NCBI RefSeq assembly: GCF_016862635.1
Contig: NZ_BONI01000014.1
Location: 80,242-144,241, forward strand
Reading direction: 5' to 3'
Length of the DNA stretch: 64,000 bases
Source of the DNA: Catellatospora coxensis
Lineage (GTDB): Bacteria; Actinomycetota; Actinomycetes; Mycobacteriales; Micromonosporaceae
Part shown: positions 56,976 through 64,000 of the stretch, in pieces
How positions within the stretch are numbered: position 1 is the stretch's first letter
How the letters are laid out: each line of letters begins with the position of its first letter
The notes under the pieces: generated by a model
Seen by the model: the letters and a program-made list of their open reading frames with translations, nothing else
Databases searched by the model: none
Told to the model about the DNA's origin: nothing
Translations under genes and position numbers: made by a program

Positions 56976-57794
56976 ATGAGCTCTTCGCCGCACGTCGTCG
57001 ACCCTGGGGATCACCGCTACCTGCTCGACAACGCCCGGGTGGAGGCGGGCGAGCGGTTCACCTGGCTGGCCGAGCTGTTCGACGGTGTCACGCACGGGCA
57101 CTTCGACCGGCTCGGCGTGCGGGCGGGCTGGCGCTGCTGGGAGGTCGGCGCCGGCGGTCGCAGCATTCCCGAGGCACTGGCCGCGGCCGTCGGACCGACC
57201 GGATACGTGCTGGCCACCGACATCGATCCGGGCTGGTTGGACCCGCACGGTGGGTACGAGGTGCTCCGGCACGACGTAGTCGCGGACCCGCCGCCGCAGC
57301 CGGGCACGTTCGACCTGGTGCACGCCCGGCTCGTGCTCGTGCACGTGCCCGACCGGGTCCGGGCGCTCGCGGCGATGGCGGCGGCGCTGCGGCCCGGCGG
57401 TTGGCTGCTGGTGGAGGATGCCGACACCGAGCTGCAACCTCTGGCGTGCCTGGACGAGGCCGGTCCCGCGCAGCGGCGCGCCAACCGGCTGCGGCGCGCC
57501 GTGCGGGAGTTGCTGACGCGCCGCGGCGCCGACCTGCGCTTCGGCCGTACGCTGCCGCGGGTGTTGCGGGCGGCGGGCCTGGACGAGGTCGCGGCCGCCG
57601 GCAGCTTCCCGGTCGGCGGAGTCGCCTGCGACCGGCTGGAGGCCGCGACCGTGCGTATGGTCCGCGCCGAGCTGCTCGCCGCCGGGCTGGCCGCCGACGC
57701 CGACATCGACGCGCACCTGGCCGCCGTCGACGCCGGCGAACTCGACCTCACCCTCGCCCCGCTGATCTCGGCCTGGGGACGCCGGCCGGGCTGA
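56976..57794 (+). CDS. SAM-dependent methyltransferase
   Basis: 272 residues from the ATG at 56976 (GGTGAGGA upstream; an open frame reaches back but not as coding sequence). Motif I is CWEVGAGGRSIPEALA. The next acidic strand ends TDIDPGWLD, the post-I loop is FDLVHARLVLVHVPD, and RPGGWLLVEDADTEL is motif III. It follows the UbiE/Methyltransf_25-like pattern. The substrate is unknown. The gene starts about 127 bases from the GH64 palindrome and converges on the DUF899 gene. Confidence 0.88.
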   Translation: MSSSPHVVDPGDHRYLLDNARVEAGERFTWLAELFDGVTHGHFDRLGVRAGWRCWEVGAGGRSIPEALAAAVGPTGYVLATDIDPGWLDPHGGYEVLRHDVVADPPPQPGTFDLVHARLVLVHVPDRVRALAAMAAALRPGGWLLVEDADTELQPLACLDEAGPAQRRANRLRRAVRELLTRRGADLRFGRTLPRVLRAAGLDEVAAAGSFPVGGVACDRLEAATVRMVRAELLAAGLAADADIDAHLAAVDAGELDLTLAPLISAWGRRPG

Positions 57795-57827
57795 GCGCGG
57801 CCGACGTCGGTCCGAGGTGGGGCCTGC

Positions 57828-58559
57828 CTACGCGGCGGGTTCGCCGGTGACGTCCCATTGCGCCAGCGGGCGACCGTCGGCACGCCACTGGTGCTGGCCG
57901 GCCGGGATCTTCGGCCAGCCGTCAGGGGAGTCCTCCCACGCCTCCTGGCGTCCGAACGCGGTCCGGTCCAGCAGGCTGTAGGACCAGAAGCCCGCCTCGT
58001 TGCCGCGGCCGGTCGCCCAGTAGGTCTCGTAGACGCGGTCGTCATCGTCGCGCACGTAGCAGCCGAGCCAGCCGAAGTCCCGGCCGGCCAGCAGCCCGTC
58101 GCCCGAGTCGCGGGCCGAGTACCAGGGTGCGGTGTAGCCCATGAAGTCCGCGTACTCGCGGCTCTCCTCGTAGGCGCCCTCGCAGAAGTAGGCGAGTGTC
58201 ACGTCGCGCGCGTGCAGGTGCGCCAGCGGGCCCTGGATCTGCGACGCGAAGTAGGTGCAGCCGATGCACTGCCCGTCGGCCGGCTCGCCGTCGTGCCACA
58301 TGTGGAAGTAACCGACGAGCATCCGCCGACCCTCGAAGGCGTCCAGGAACGGAACCTCGCCCTTCGCGCCGACCACGGTGACGGACCCGGGAATCTCGAT
58401 CATCGGCAGCCGGCGGCGCTCCGCGGCGATCGCGTCGCCCGCGCGGGTGTGCGCCTTCTCCTTGACCAGCAGACTGGCGCGGGCAGCCTCGTACTCGTCG
58501 CGGCTGGTGGCGGCTGGCAGCGCGGAGACCGCCAGCGGCTCGGTGGGTAGGTGGCGCAC
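57828..58559 (-). CDS. DUF899 thioredoxin-like protein
   Basis: 243 residues. RDEYEAARASLLVKEKAHTRAGD is the DUF899 start; VGYFHMWHDG, C-I-G-C-T-Y-F, LAYFCEGAYEESREY and TYWATGRGNEAGFWSYSLLD follow. The C-x-x-C-like pair Cys-Ile-Gly-Cys is kept. DUF899 proteins have a thioredoxin-like fold without a proven reaction. It is a stand-alone gene between the methyltransferase and the biosynthetic cluster. Confidence 0.9.
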   Translation of the reverse strand: MRHLPTEPLAVSALPAATSRDEYEAARASLLVKEKAHTRAGDAIAAERRRLPMIEIPGSVTVVGAKGEVPFLDAFEGRRMLVGYFHMWHDGEPADGQCIGCTYFASQIQGPLAHLHARDVTLAYFCEGAYEESREYADFMGYTAPWYSARDSGDGLLAGRDFGWLGCYVRDDDDRVYETYWATGRGNEAGFWSYSLLDRTAFGRQEAWEDSPDGWPKIPAGQHQWRADGRPLAQWDVTGEPAA

Positions 58560-58716
58560 AGTCGCTCCTTCGTATCGACAGTGCCTGACGTTCGACGCTC
58601 AGGCCACGCTTGTCCAACCTAGTCCGGATGCGGCACGTGAACCAGTCGGCGGGGCGGCCCGGTCGGCACGGTTCTGGTGATCGGGCCGGACGGTCGTGCC
58701 CGGACAGGCAGGGCCG

Positions 58717-59544
58717 TCAGCGGTCTGCAGCAGGAACGCCCGCTGTCCCGGTGATGTGGTCGACGAGCAGGTCGGCGAGCTCCGGCACGAGGATGTCGTC
58801 CTCGTCGAGCAGGGGGAATCGCACGATCCGGTATCCGCGCGGCGGATCGATCGGGATCACCGGACCAGGTGCCGTCGCCTCGATGCTCACCACGTCCACC
58901 CCCGCCGACAGCCGGGGCGGTCGCGCGTCGGCGCAGGCGAGGACGAATGCGAGCCACGCGCGGTAGCGCGAGAGCAGTTCGCCGAACGCCTCGTCCTCGG
59001 TCGCCAGGCGGTGCCGCGCGGCGAGCCTGGCGAGCTGCTGCGCAAGGTGCGCCCCCATCCACGCGACCAGGTCCTCGGCGCTGCGGGAACCGTCGGGCAC
59101 CGGCGGATCCGCCGCGCCGAGTCCGATCAGGTACTCGTGGAACGTCGCGAAGGCCGCCGCCCGGTCCTGCCCCGCGGGCCGGACCAGCACCACCTTCACG
59201 CCGCCCGGCGTGACGCGCTCCAGCAGCCCGGCGACGCGCAGCGCCAGGCCGCCGGCACTGCAGTATCCCACCACCGTGGGACGGTCGGACGCGCCGCGCA
59301 GGCCGGCGATCCTCGCCGCGTACTGCCCGGCGAGGACGTCGAGCGACCGGAACACCGGGCCGTCGAGCATCGGGCGCAGCGGATCCACCTGGTAGAGCGG
59401 GCGGTCGTCGAGGCGGCCGGCCAGCATCTCGCTCAGCCTCGGCGAAGCGCTGTACGTCGGGAAGTCGATGACGAAGACGGGATCCGCGCCGCCGTGGCCG
59501 AGCCGCTGCACCGCGAAGGGATCCGTCAGGACGTGGTCGATCAC
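58717..59544 (-). CDS. Thioesterase-like alpha/beta hydrolase of the NRPS cluster
   Basis: 275 residues. VFVIDFPTYSASPRLSEML and RPTVVGYCSAGGLALRVAGLLE give the nucleophile-elbow region, with G-Y-C-S-A-G in place of the G-x-S-x-G of type II thioesterases. FLACADARPP-like helices and a late DHIT segment follow. The nucleophile could be the Cys or the Ser, which I cannot decide. It is divergent from the NRPS genes by 232 bases and probably edits or releases peptidyl intermediates. Confidence 0.7.
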   Translation of the reverse strand: MIDHVLTDPFAVQRLGHGGADPVFVIDFPTYSASPRLSEMLAGRLDDRPLYQVDPLRPMLDGPVFRSLDVLAGQYAARIAGLRGASDRPTVVGYCSAGGLALRVAGLLERVTPGGVKVVLVRPAGQDRAAAFATFHEYLIGLGAADPPVPDGSRSAEDLVAWMGAHLAQQLARLAARHRLATEDEAFGELLSRYRAWLAFVLACADARPPRLSAGVDVVSIEATAPGPVIPIDPPRGYRIVRFPLLDEDDILVPELADLLVDHITGTAGVPAADR

Positions 59545-59776
59545 TGCTCACCGCCGTGAGGGGAGGGTCGCGTGCATTCCCACTAAAGGTGTCAGCTCCG
59601 CGCCCGCCGCACGTCTTCGGAAATGCGCGGCCTGGTTCCGCGAGCCGACAGGACTTTTTCGAAGAAGACCGGGCCACGGCCCGGTGCGAGTCTCAGTGCA
59701 ACGGGCCGCCCTCGGGTCGCCCCGCTGATCCAGATCCCTGCCTTTCCCCTCGGTCGCAGATATGAAGGAGCCGGCC

Positions 59777-60040
59777 ATGACCACCCCGATCGATCACCAG
59801 ATGGACGATGCCGTCCACGACTTCCGAGCAGATCGGCTGTGCGCCATCTTCGCCGACGTGCTGGGCGTGGCGACGGTCGGTGTCGACGACGACTTCTTCG
59901 ACCTCGGCGGGCAGTCGCTGCAGGCGATGCTCATCGCCGCCCGGATCAGGAAGGAACTGGGCACGGACGTCACGCTGATCGACCTCTTCGACCACCCGAC
60001 CGTCGGCAGCCTGCTGACGAAACTAGGCCCGTCATCATGA
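59777..60040 (+). CDS. Free-standing peptidyl carrier protein
   Basis: 87 residues; AAGGAG lies upstream of the ATG at 59777. The carrier motif DDDFFDLGGQSLQAMLIAARI has the phosphopantetheine-accepting Ser in G-G-Q-S-L. The fold is completed by TDVTLIDLFDHPTVGSLLTK. A discrete PCP indicates that one residue is loaded by a separate adenylation protein. Its stop overlaps the condensation gene start (ATGA), so both proteins are made together. Confidence 0.93.
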   Translation: MTTPIDHQMDDAVHDFRADRLCAIFADVLGVATVGVDDDFFDLGGQSLQAMLIAARIRKELGTDVTLIDLFDHPTVGSLLTKLGPSS

Positions 60041-61425
60041 TCGACGACCTGACCCGCGCGAGTGAACGCTCGGTCGCGCCCGGCGCGCCGATCGACGGAC
60101 GGTTCCCCCTGTCGAGCATGCAGGAGGTGTTCTGCTCCGACGAGCGGCACATGACCGACCGCTTCATCGTCGTCAACGCCTGGCGCGTGCGCGGCCACGT
60201 CGACACCGCGGCGCTGCAGGGCGCGCTCGACGACCTGGTCGCCCGGCACGAGATCCTGCGATCCGTCTTCGGGCACGACGGCGGCGAGCCATATCAGCGG
60301 GTACTGCCGCCCTGCGCGGTCCCGCTGCTGGTGGCCGACATCGAACCCTTCACCGGCCGCAGTCGCGAGATCCGGGCCGAGGAGCTGATCATCGAGGCCG
60401 AGGTCGGCCGGCTCGACCCGAGCGAGCTGCCGCTCATCCGGGCGCAGCTGCACCGCTTCGACGAGCAGGACTCGGTGTTCGTCCTCGTACACCACCACCT
60501 GGGCATGGACGGCCGGTCAGTGGGCGTGGGGATACGCGACCTCGCCGAGTTCTACGCGGCCCGGGTCGCCGGCCGTGAGCCCGCGCTGCCCGAGGTGAGG
60601 CAGGCACGCGACTTCGCGCTCTGGCAGCGCGCGCGCAGCCGCGAGTGGGACAGCGCCGAGGGCGCGGAGATCCGGGCGTACTGGCACGACCGGCTCGCCG
60701 GAGCGCAGATGTTCACGCTGCCGACCGACCGGCCGATGCCCGAGCGGTACACGGTGCCCTATTCGGAGCACGTGTTCGAGTACGACGAGGAGTTCACCTC
60801 GTCGATGGCCGTGCTCGCCAGGCGGGAACGCTGCTCGCTGTTCATGCTGCTGCTCGCCGCGATGGCCGTGCTGGCGTACGAGATCCGCGGGGTGACCGAC
60901 ACCTCCTTCCGCGTCCTGACCTCCGGCCGCAACGAGGTCGCCTTCCAGGAGACCGTCGGGCTGCTCATCGACTTCCTGCCGATGCGTGTCGAGATCGCCG
61001 ACTGCGCCAGCTTCCGCGACGTCCTCCGGCGCACCCGCACGGCGGTCGCCGGAGCGTTCACGCACGAGATCCCGATGGGCGAGATAACCAAGCTGGCACC
61101 CGATCTGACACGGCCGGAGCAGAACCCGTCCGACTGCTTCATGAACTTCATCTTCCACCAGCAGCCCTCGGCAGCCGAGACCTATCCGATCGGCGACGGC
61201 GCGGTGGAGATCCGCGAGCGCGTGCTGGAGCCCGAGCAGACCGGTGACATGCCCTTCGGTTCCTCCTGGAACCTGGAGGTCCTTCCGTCCGGCCGGTTCG
61301 GCGGCGGGGTCCTGTACAACCGGGACGAATTCGACGAGTCCACCATCGCGCGCTGGACTGGCGCGTACCGCCGCATCCTCCAACGCGCTGTCGCGGATCC
61401 CGGCGCTCCGTGGCGCCGGCTCTAG
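60037..61425 (+). CDS. Free-standing NRPS condensation-domain protein
   Basis: 462 residues. GRFPLSSMQEVFCSDERH is core C1, the active-site motif is VHHHLGMDGRS (HHxxxDG) and later cores are visible in VLTSGRNEVAFQETVGLLID and NLEVLPSGRFGGGVLYN. It has no adenylation or carrier part. Condensation domains form the amide bond between PCP-bound substrates. The single-domain form suggests a starter or cross-line condensation. It is coupled by ATGA to the PCP gene and followed by an exporter. Confidence 0.92.
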   Translation: MIDDLTRASERSVAPGAPIDGRFPLSSMQEVFCSDERHMTDRFIVVNAWRVRGHVDTAALQGALDDLVARHEILRSVFGHDGGEPYQRVLPPCAVPLLVADIEPFTGRSREIRAEELIIEAEVGRLDPSELPLIRAQLHRFDEQDSVFVLVHHHLGMDGRSVGVGIRDLAEFYAARVAGREPALPEVRQARDFALWQRARSREWDSAEGAEIRAYWHDRLAGAQMFTLPTDRPMPERYTVPYSEHVFEYDEEFTSSMAVLARRERCSLFMLLLAAMAVLAYEIRGVTDTSFRVLTSGRNEVAFQETVGLLIDFLPMRVEIADCASFRDVLRRTRTAVAGAFTHEIPMGEITKLAPDLTRPEQNPSDCFMNFIFHQQPSAAETYPIGDGAVEIRERVLEPEQTGDMPFGSSWNLEVLPSGRFGGGVLYNRDEFDESTIARWTGAYRRILQRAVADPGAPWRRL

Positions 61426-61458
61426 CCCTCTGTCGCGAAATCGAAAGGACGACCTTCC

Positions 61459-62793
61459 ATGATTGACCAGGATGCGCGCCACGCCCTGCGGCACCGCAAC
61501 TTCTCGCTCTTCCTGCTCGCGCAGACCATCTCGTTCCTCGGCAACGGGGTGTTCCTCGTCGCGCTGCCGCTGGAGGTGCTCAGACTCACCGACGACCCGT
61601 TCATCGTGGCCATGGCGGTCGGCGCGGACACCCTCGTCACCGTCGTCTTCATGCTGATCGGCGGAGCATTCGTGGACCGGCTCTCCCGCCGCTTCGTGAT
61701 GATCACCACCAATGTGATCTGCGGCCTGGCGATCGGGCTGGTGTCCGTGATGAACGCCGTCGGCCAGGCGCACGTGTGGGCGCTGGTCGGGGTGGCCTTC
61801 GTCTTCGGCCTGGCCGACGCGTTCTTCCTGCCGGCATCCACCGCGATCATGCGGGAACTGCTGCCGGCGAACCTGATGGTGGCCGGCAACTCCCTGGTCA
61901 CGCTCGGCCGGACGGCGACGCTGTTCGTCGCGGGACCGGTGCTCGGCGGCGTCATCGTCGTGGCGATCGGACCGGCCTGGGCCTTCGGGCTCGACGCGCT
62001 CAGCTTCCTGATAGGCGCCGCCGGCCTGCTCGCCATGCGCGGAGTGACGCGCACAGCGCCCGAAGCAGGGAGCGAGGCCGACGGTGCCACGTCCGTCCGC
62101 GAGGAGATCCGCATCGGGCTCGCCTACAGCCGGTACCGGCCGTGGCTGTGGTGGAACATGATGGCGGTCGGCGTGGCGAGCTTCGTCGGCTTCATCCCGC
62201 TCGCCCTGCTCGCGCCGCTGCTGCTGCGGGACGTGCTGCACGCCGGCCCGGTCGCCTACGGCATCAACGTGGCCGTGAGCGGCATCGGCGGCGTGGCCGC
62301 GGCACTGCTGAAGAAATCCCGTGACCCGAAGCTGCGGGTGCCCGCGGTCTGGATCGGCTTCGGCGCCTCAGGACTGGCCGTCGTCCTGCTGGCCGTGTCG
62401 CCGAACATCGTCGTCGCGACCGTCGCAGGGGTCGCGTATCTGTTCGGCGTCTCCTACGGCAACATCAACTGGTTCGCTCTGATCCAGGAGCAGGTGCCGA
62501 CCTCGCTGCAGGGCCGGGTCTCGTCACTCGACTGGATGATCTCCCTGTTGCCGGGCCCGTTCGGGCTGGCCGTCGCCGCCATGGCGGTGGACGCCGTGGG
62601 CGTGCGCTGGACCATGGCCGCAAGCGGAATCCTCATGGTGCTCGCCGGATCGGTCGCGCTCCATCACAAGGTGCGTGATTACACGTACGTGCGCGGCGGG
62701 GCCCAAGCCGAGACCGAGACCGAGACCGACGTCGAGGTCGAGAGCGCCGGCGCCCAGAAGGCCGCAGCGGTCGCCTCGGCGAACCTCGGCTGA
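61459..62793 (+). CDS. MFS exporter of the NRPS cluster (EntS-like)
   Basis: 444 residues with 12 transmembrane segments. FSLFLLAQTISFLGNGVFLVALPLEV begins the first helix, and GGAFVDRLSRRFVMITTNV holds the D-R-x-S-R-R loop motif. The layout is like the enterobactin exporter family and other MFS peptide efflux pumps. It likely exports the product of the cluster and gives self-protection. Start ATG with AAAGGACG nearby. The tail (ETETETDVEVES) is acidic and repetitive. Confidence 0.87.
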   Translation: MIDQDARHALRHRNFSLFLLAQTISFLGNGVFLVALPLEVLRLTDDPFIVAMAVGADTLVTVVFMLIGGAFVDRLSRRFVMITTNVICGLAIGLVSVMNAVGQAHVWALVGVAFVFGLADAFFLPASTAIMRELLPANLMVAGNSLVTLGRTATLFVAGPVLGGVIVVAIGPAWAFGLDALSFLIGAAGLLAMRGVTRTAPEAGSEADGATSVREEIRIGLAYSRYRPWLWWNMMAVGVASFVGFIPLALLAPLLLRDVLHAGPVAYGINVAVSGIGGVAAALLKKSRDPKLRVPAVWIGFGASGLAVVLLAVSPNIVVATVAGVAYLFGVSYGNINWFALIQEQVPTSLQGRVSSLDWMISLLPGPFGLAVAAMAVDAVGVRWTMAASGILMVLAGSVALHHKVRDYTYVRGGAQAETETETDVEVESAGAQKAAAVASANLG

Positions 62794-62838
62794 CCGCACC
62801 CCACCCACCCGCCGACCACGAGCGAAAAGAGCCCGATC

Positions 62839-63048
62839 ATGGCCAACCCCTTCGACGCCGAGGACGGCGTCTTCCTGGTGCTGCGCAACGACGCCGAGCA
62901 GTACAGCCTCTGGCCTGAGGCCGTCGACATCCCGGCGGGCTGGACGGGAGTCTTCGGCCCCGACAGCCGCGCGGCCGCCATCGCCTTCGTGGAGGCGAGC
63001 TGGACCGACCGCCTGCTGCGCCCCGTTCGCCACGCCGACCACGGCTGA
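62839..63048 (+). CDS. MbtH-like protein
   Basis: 69 residues: MANPFDAEDGVFLVLRNDAEQYSLWPEAVDIPAGWTGVFGPDSR fits the MbtH signature, with the N-x-E-x-Q-Y-S-L-W-P and P-x-G-W segments (quoted only in part here), and W-T-D-R-L-L-R-P near the end. MbtH proteins bind and activate NRPS adenylation domains, presumably the one encoded immediately downstream. AAAAGAG lies before the ATG. Confidence 0.95.
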   Translation: MANPFDAEDGVFLVLRNDAEQYSLWPEAVDIPAGWTGVFGPDSRAAAIAFVEASWTDRLLRPVRHADHG

Positions 63049-63116
63049 CGTTGCGACCTGCGCATTCCGCCGACTTCACCGCCTCCGCGAAGCGCGTACC
63101 CACGAAGGAGCCCGCC

Positions 63117-64000
63117 ATGTTCGACGACTGCAGCACCAACACCGCCTCGGCCGGGTCACTGGCCGGCCTGTTCGAGGCTCGGGTGCGGAGGTGCCCGGAT
63201 GCGGTGGCGCTGGTGGACGGGCGGCGGGAACTGACGTTCGCCGAGCTGAACACGCGGGCCAACCGGCTGGCCCGCCATCTGGTGTCGGTGGGCGCGGGGC
63301 CGGGCCGGTTCGTGGCGGTGGTGCTGCCCCGGACTGTGGACGCGCTGGTCGCGGTGCTCGGGGTGGTGAAGTCGGGGGCCGCCTACGTGCCGGTGGATCC
63401 GCGGTGGCCGGCCGAGCGGGTGCGGTTGGTGTGTGACGAGGTCGAGCCGGTCGCCGTGCTGGACGACCCGGGCCTGTTCGAGCGGCTGGGGCAGTGGCCG
63501 GACGGCGATCTGGCGGTGCCGGTGGACGCCGACAGCCCCGCGTACGTGATCTACACCTCGGGGTCCACGGGCCGGCCGAAGGGTGTGCTGGTCTCGCAGG
63601 GCAATGTCGTCAGTTTCCTGTCCTGGGTCGAGGGCGAGTTCCGCGACGGCGAGTTGTCCCGGGTGCTGGCCGCGACGTCGCTGGGTTTCGACGTGTCGGT
63701 GTTCGAGGTGTTCGGCACCTGGGTGGCGGGCGGTTGCGTGGAGTTGGCGCGTGACGTGCTGGCATTGGGCGAGCTGCCGGCGACGTGGCCCGGAACGCTG
63801 GTCTCGGCGGTCCCGTCGGCGTTGGGTCAGGTGCTGCTGGACGGGCCGGTCTTCGCTTCGGTGCGTGCGGTGGTGCTGGCAGGGGAGGCGCTGCCGCGCA
63901 GCGTGCTGGAACGTGTCCGCACCGTGTTCCCGTCGGCACGGGTGCTGAACATGTACGGGCCGACCGAGGCGACGGTGTACGCGACCGGGTGGCGTGCCGG
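63117..64000 (+). CDS. NRPS adenylation domain, runs off the window end
   Basis: The frame from the ATG at 63117 (GAAGGAG upstream) is open to base 64000, so at least 294 residues are seen. Cores: LTFAELNTRANRLARHL (A1), VVKSGAAYVPVDPRWP (A2), AYVIYTSGSTGRPKGVLV (A3), ATSLGFDVSVFEVFGTW (A4 region), LNMYGPTEATVY (A5). It will activate an amino or aryl acid as AMP ester. The pocket residues beyond A5 lie outside the window, so the substrate cannot be read. Late third-position G is very high. Confidence 0.95.
   Translation, partial: MFDDCSTNTASAGSLAGLFEARVRRCPDAVALVDGRRELTFAELNTRANRLARHLVSVGAGPGRFVAVVLPRTVDALVAVLGVVKSGAAYVPVDPRWPAERVRLVCDEVEPVAVLDDPGLFERLGQWPDGDLAVPVDADSPAYVIYTSGSTGRPKGVLVSQGNVVSFLSWVEGEFRDGELSRVLAATSLGFDVSVFEVFGTWVAGGCVELARDVLALGELPATWPGTLVSAVPSALGQVLLDGPVFASVRAVVLAGEALPRSVLERVRTVFPSARVLNMYGPTEATVYATGWRA

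Overview
This 64 kb window comes from the chromosome of a very GC-rich actinomycete. Almost every third codon position is G or C. GTG starts are frequent, and neighbouring genes often overlap by 1-4 bases (ATGA, GTGA or TGATG). Regulators of the LacI, TetR, GntR, MerR, LysR and ArsR families, a Tat-exported PhoD, DUF6458 and MbtH proteins and several families seen mostly in Actinobacteria point the same way. A filamentous genus, perhaps Micromonosporaceae, is my guess and is not proven. I saw no rRNA, tRNA, CRISPR array, transposase or integrase.

Layout. 1-7.5 kb: VOC fragment, ArsR-SRPBCC pair, PhoD phosphatase with a two-repeat partner, a PH-like membrane protein, a membrane glutaredoxin, a divergent MFS/LysR pair. 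7.6-12.8 kb: lipoprotein-adaptor-ATPase-permease efflux operon beside a histidine kinase and an abnormal, receiver-only response regulator. 13-26.7 kb: mixed metabolic and regulatory genes, including TetR/SDR, an M20 peptidase, a cupin, an N-truncated LanC-like cyclase, a sulfotransferase, a secreted metallophosphoesterase, divergent MFS/LacI, a YCII protein, a P-loop kinase, a TPR protein and a VOC protein. 26.7-30.7 kb: a tight four-gene operon, NrtR-type Nudix regulator, J-domain pseudokinase, vWA protein and a PurA-like protein. 30.8-36.1 kb: EthD-like and NYN proteins, small membrane proteins, and a receptor Ser/Thr kinase with a CBM2-like ectodomain.

36.1-54.9 kb is the most remarkable part, a conflict (defence or programmed-death) island. 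A small Bell-like protein ends in a RHIM-like VQIG motif. It is divergent from a VMAP-like protein that carries a matching QQIG motif. The VMAP gene is followed by a MoxR AAA+ ATPase and a 1375-residue vWA/NB-ARC/TPR protein. After four regulatory or membrane genes (GntR/membrane, HEAT/MerR-HEAT) comes a second operon of six genes: zinc ribbon, four-TM protein, BchI-like AAA+, BchD-like vWA, CHAT protease and NACHT-TIR. Each operon thus has its own AAA+/vWA pair and NTPase sensor. The first is next to a presumed amyloid-signalled pore-former, and the second carries a protease and a TIR effector.

54.9-64 kb: a secreted GH64 beta-1,3-glucanase with two discoidin domains under a LacI-type palindrome, a methyltransferase, a DUF899 protein, and the start of a nonribosomal peptide cluster. 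That cluster has a thioesterase-like protein, a free-standing PCP, a free-standing condensation protein, an MFS exporter, MbtH and an adenylation domain that runs off the end of the window.

Regulatory DNA is unusually legible here. Paired palindromes sit in the TetR and LacI intergenic regions, a long nested palindrome controls the GntR operon, and a 19-bp-spacer promoter precedes the HEAT/MerR genes. At least two genes (ArsR and an MFS transporter) appear to be transcribed as leaderless mRNAs.
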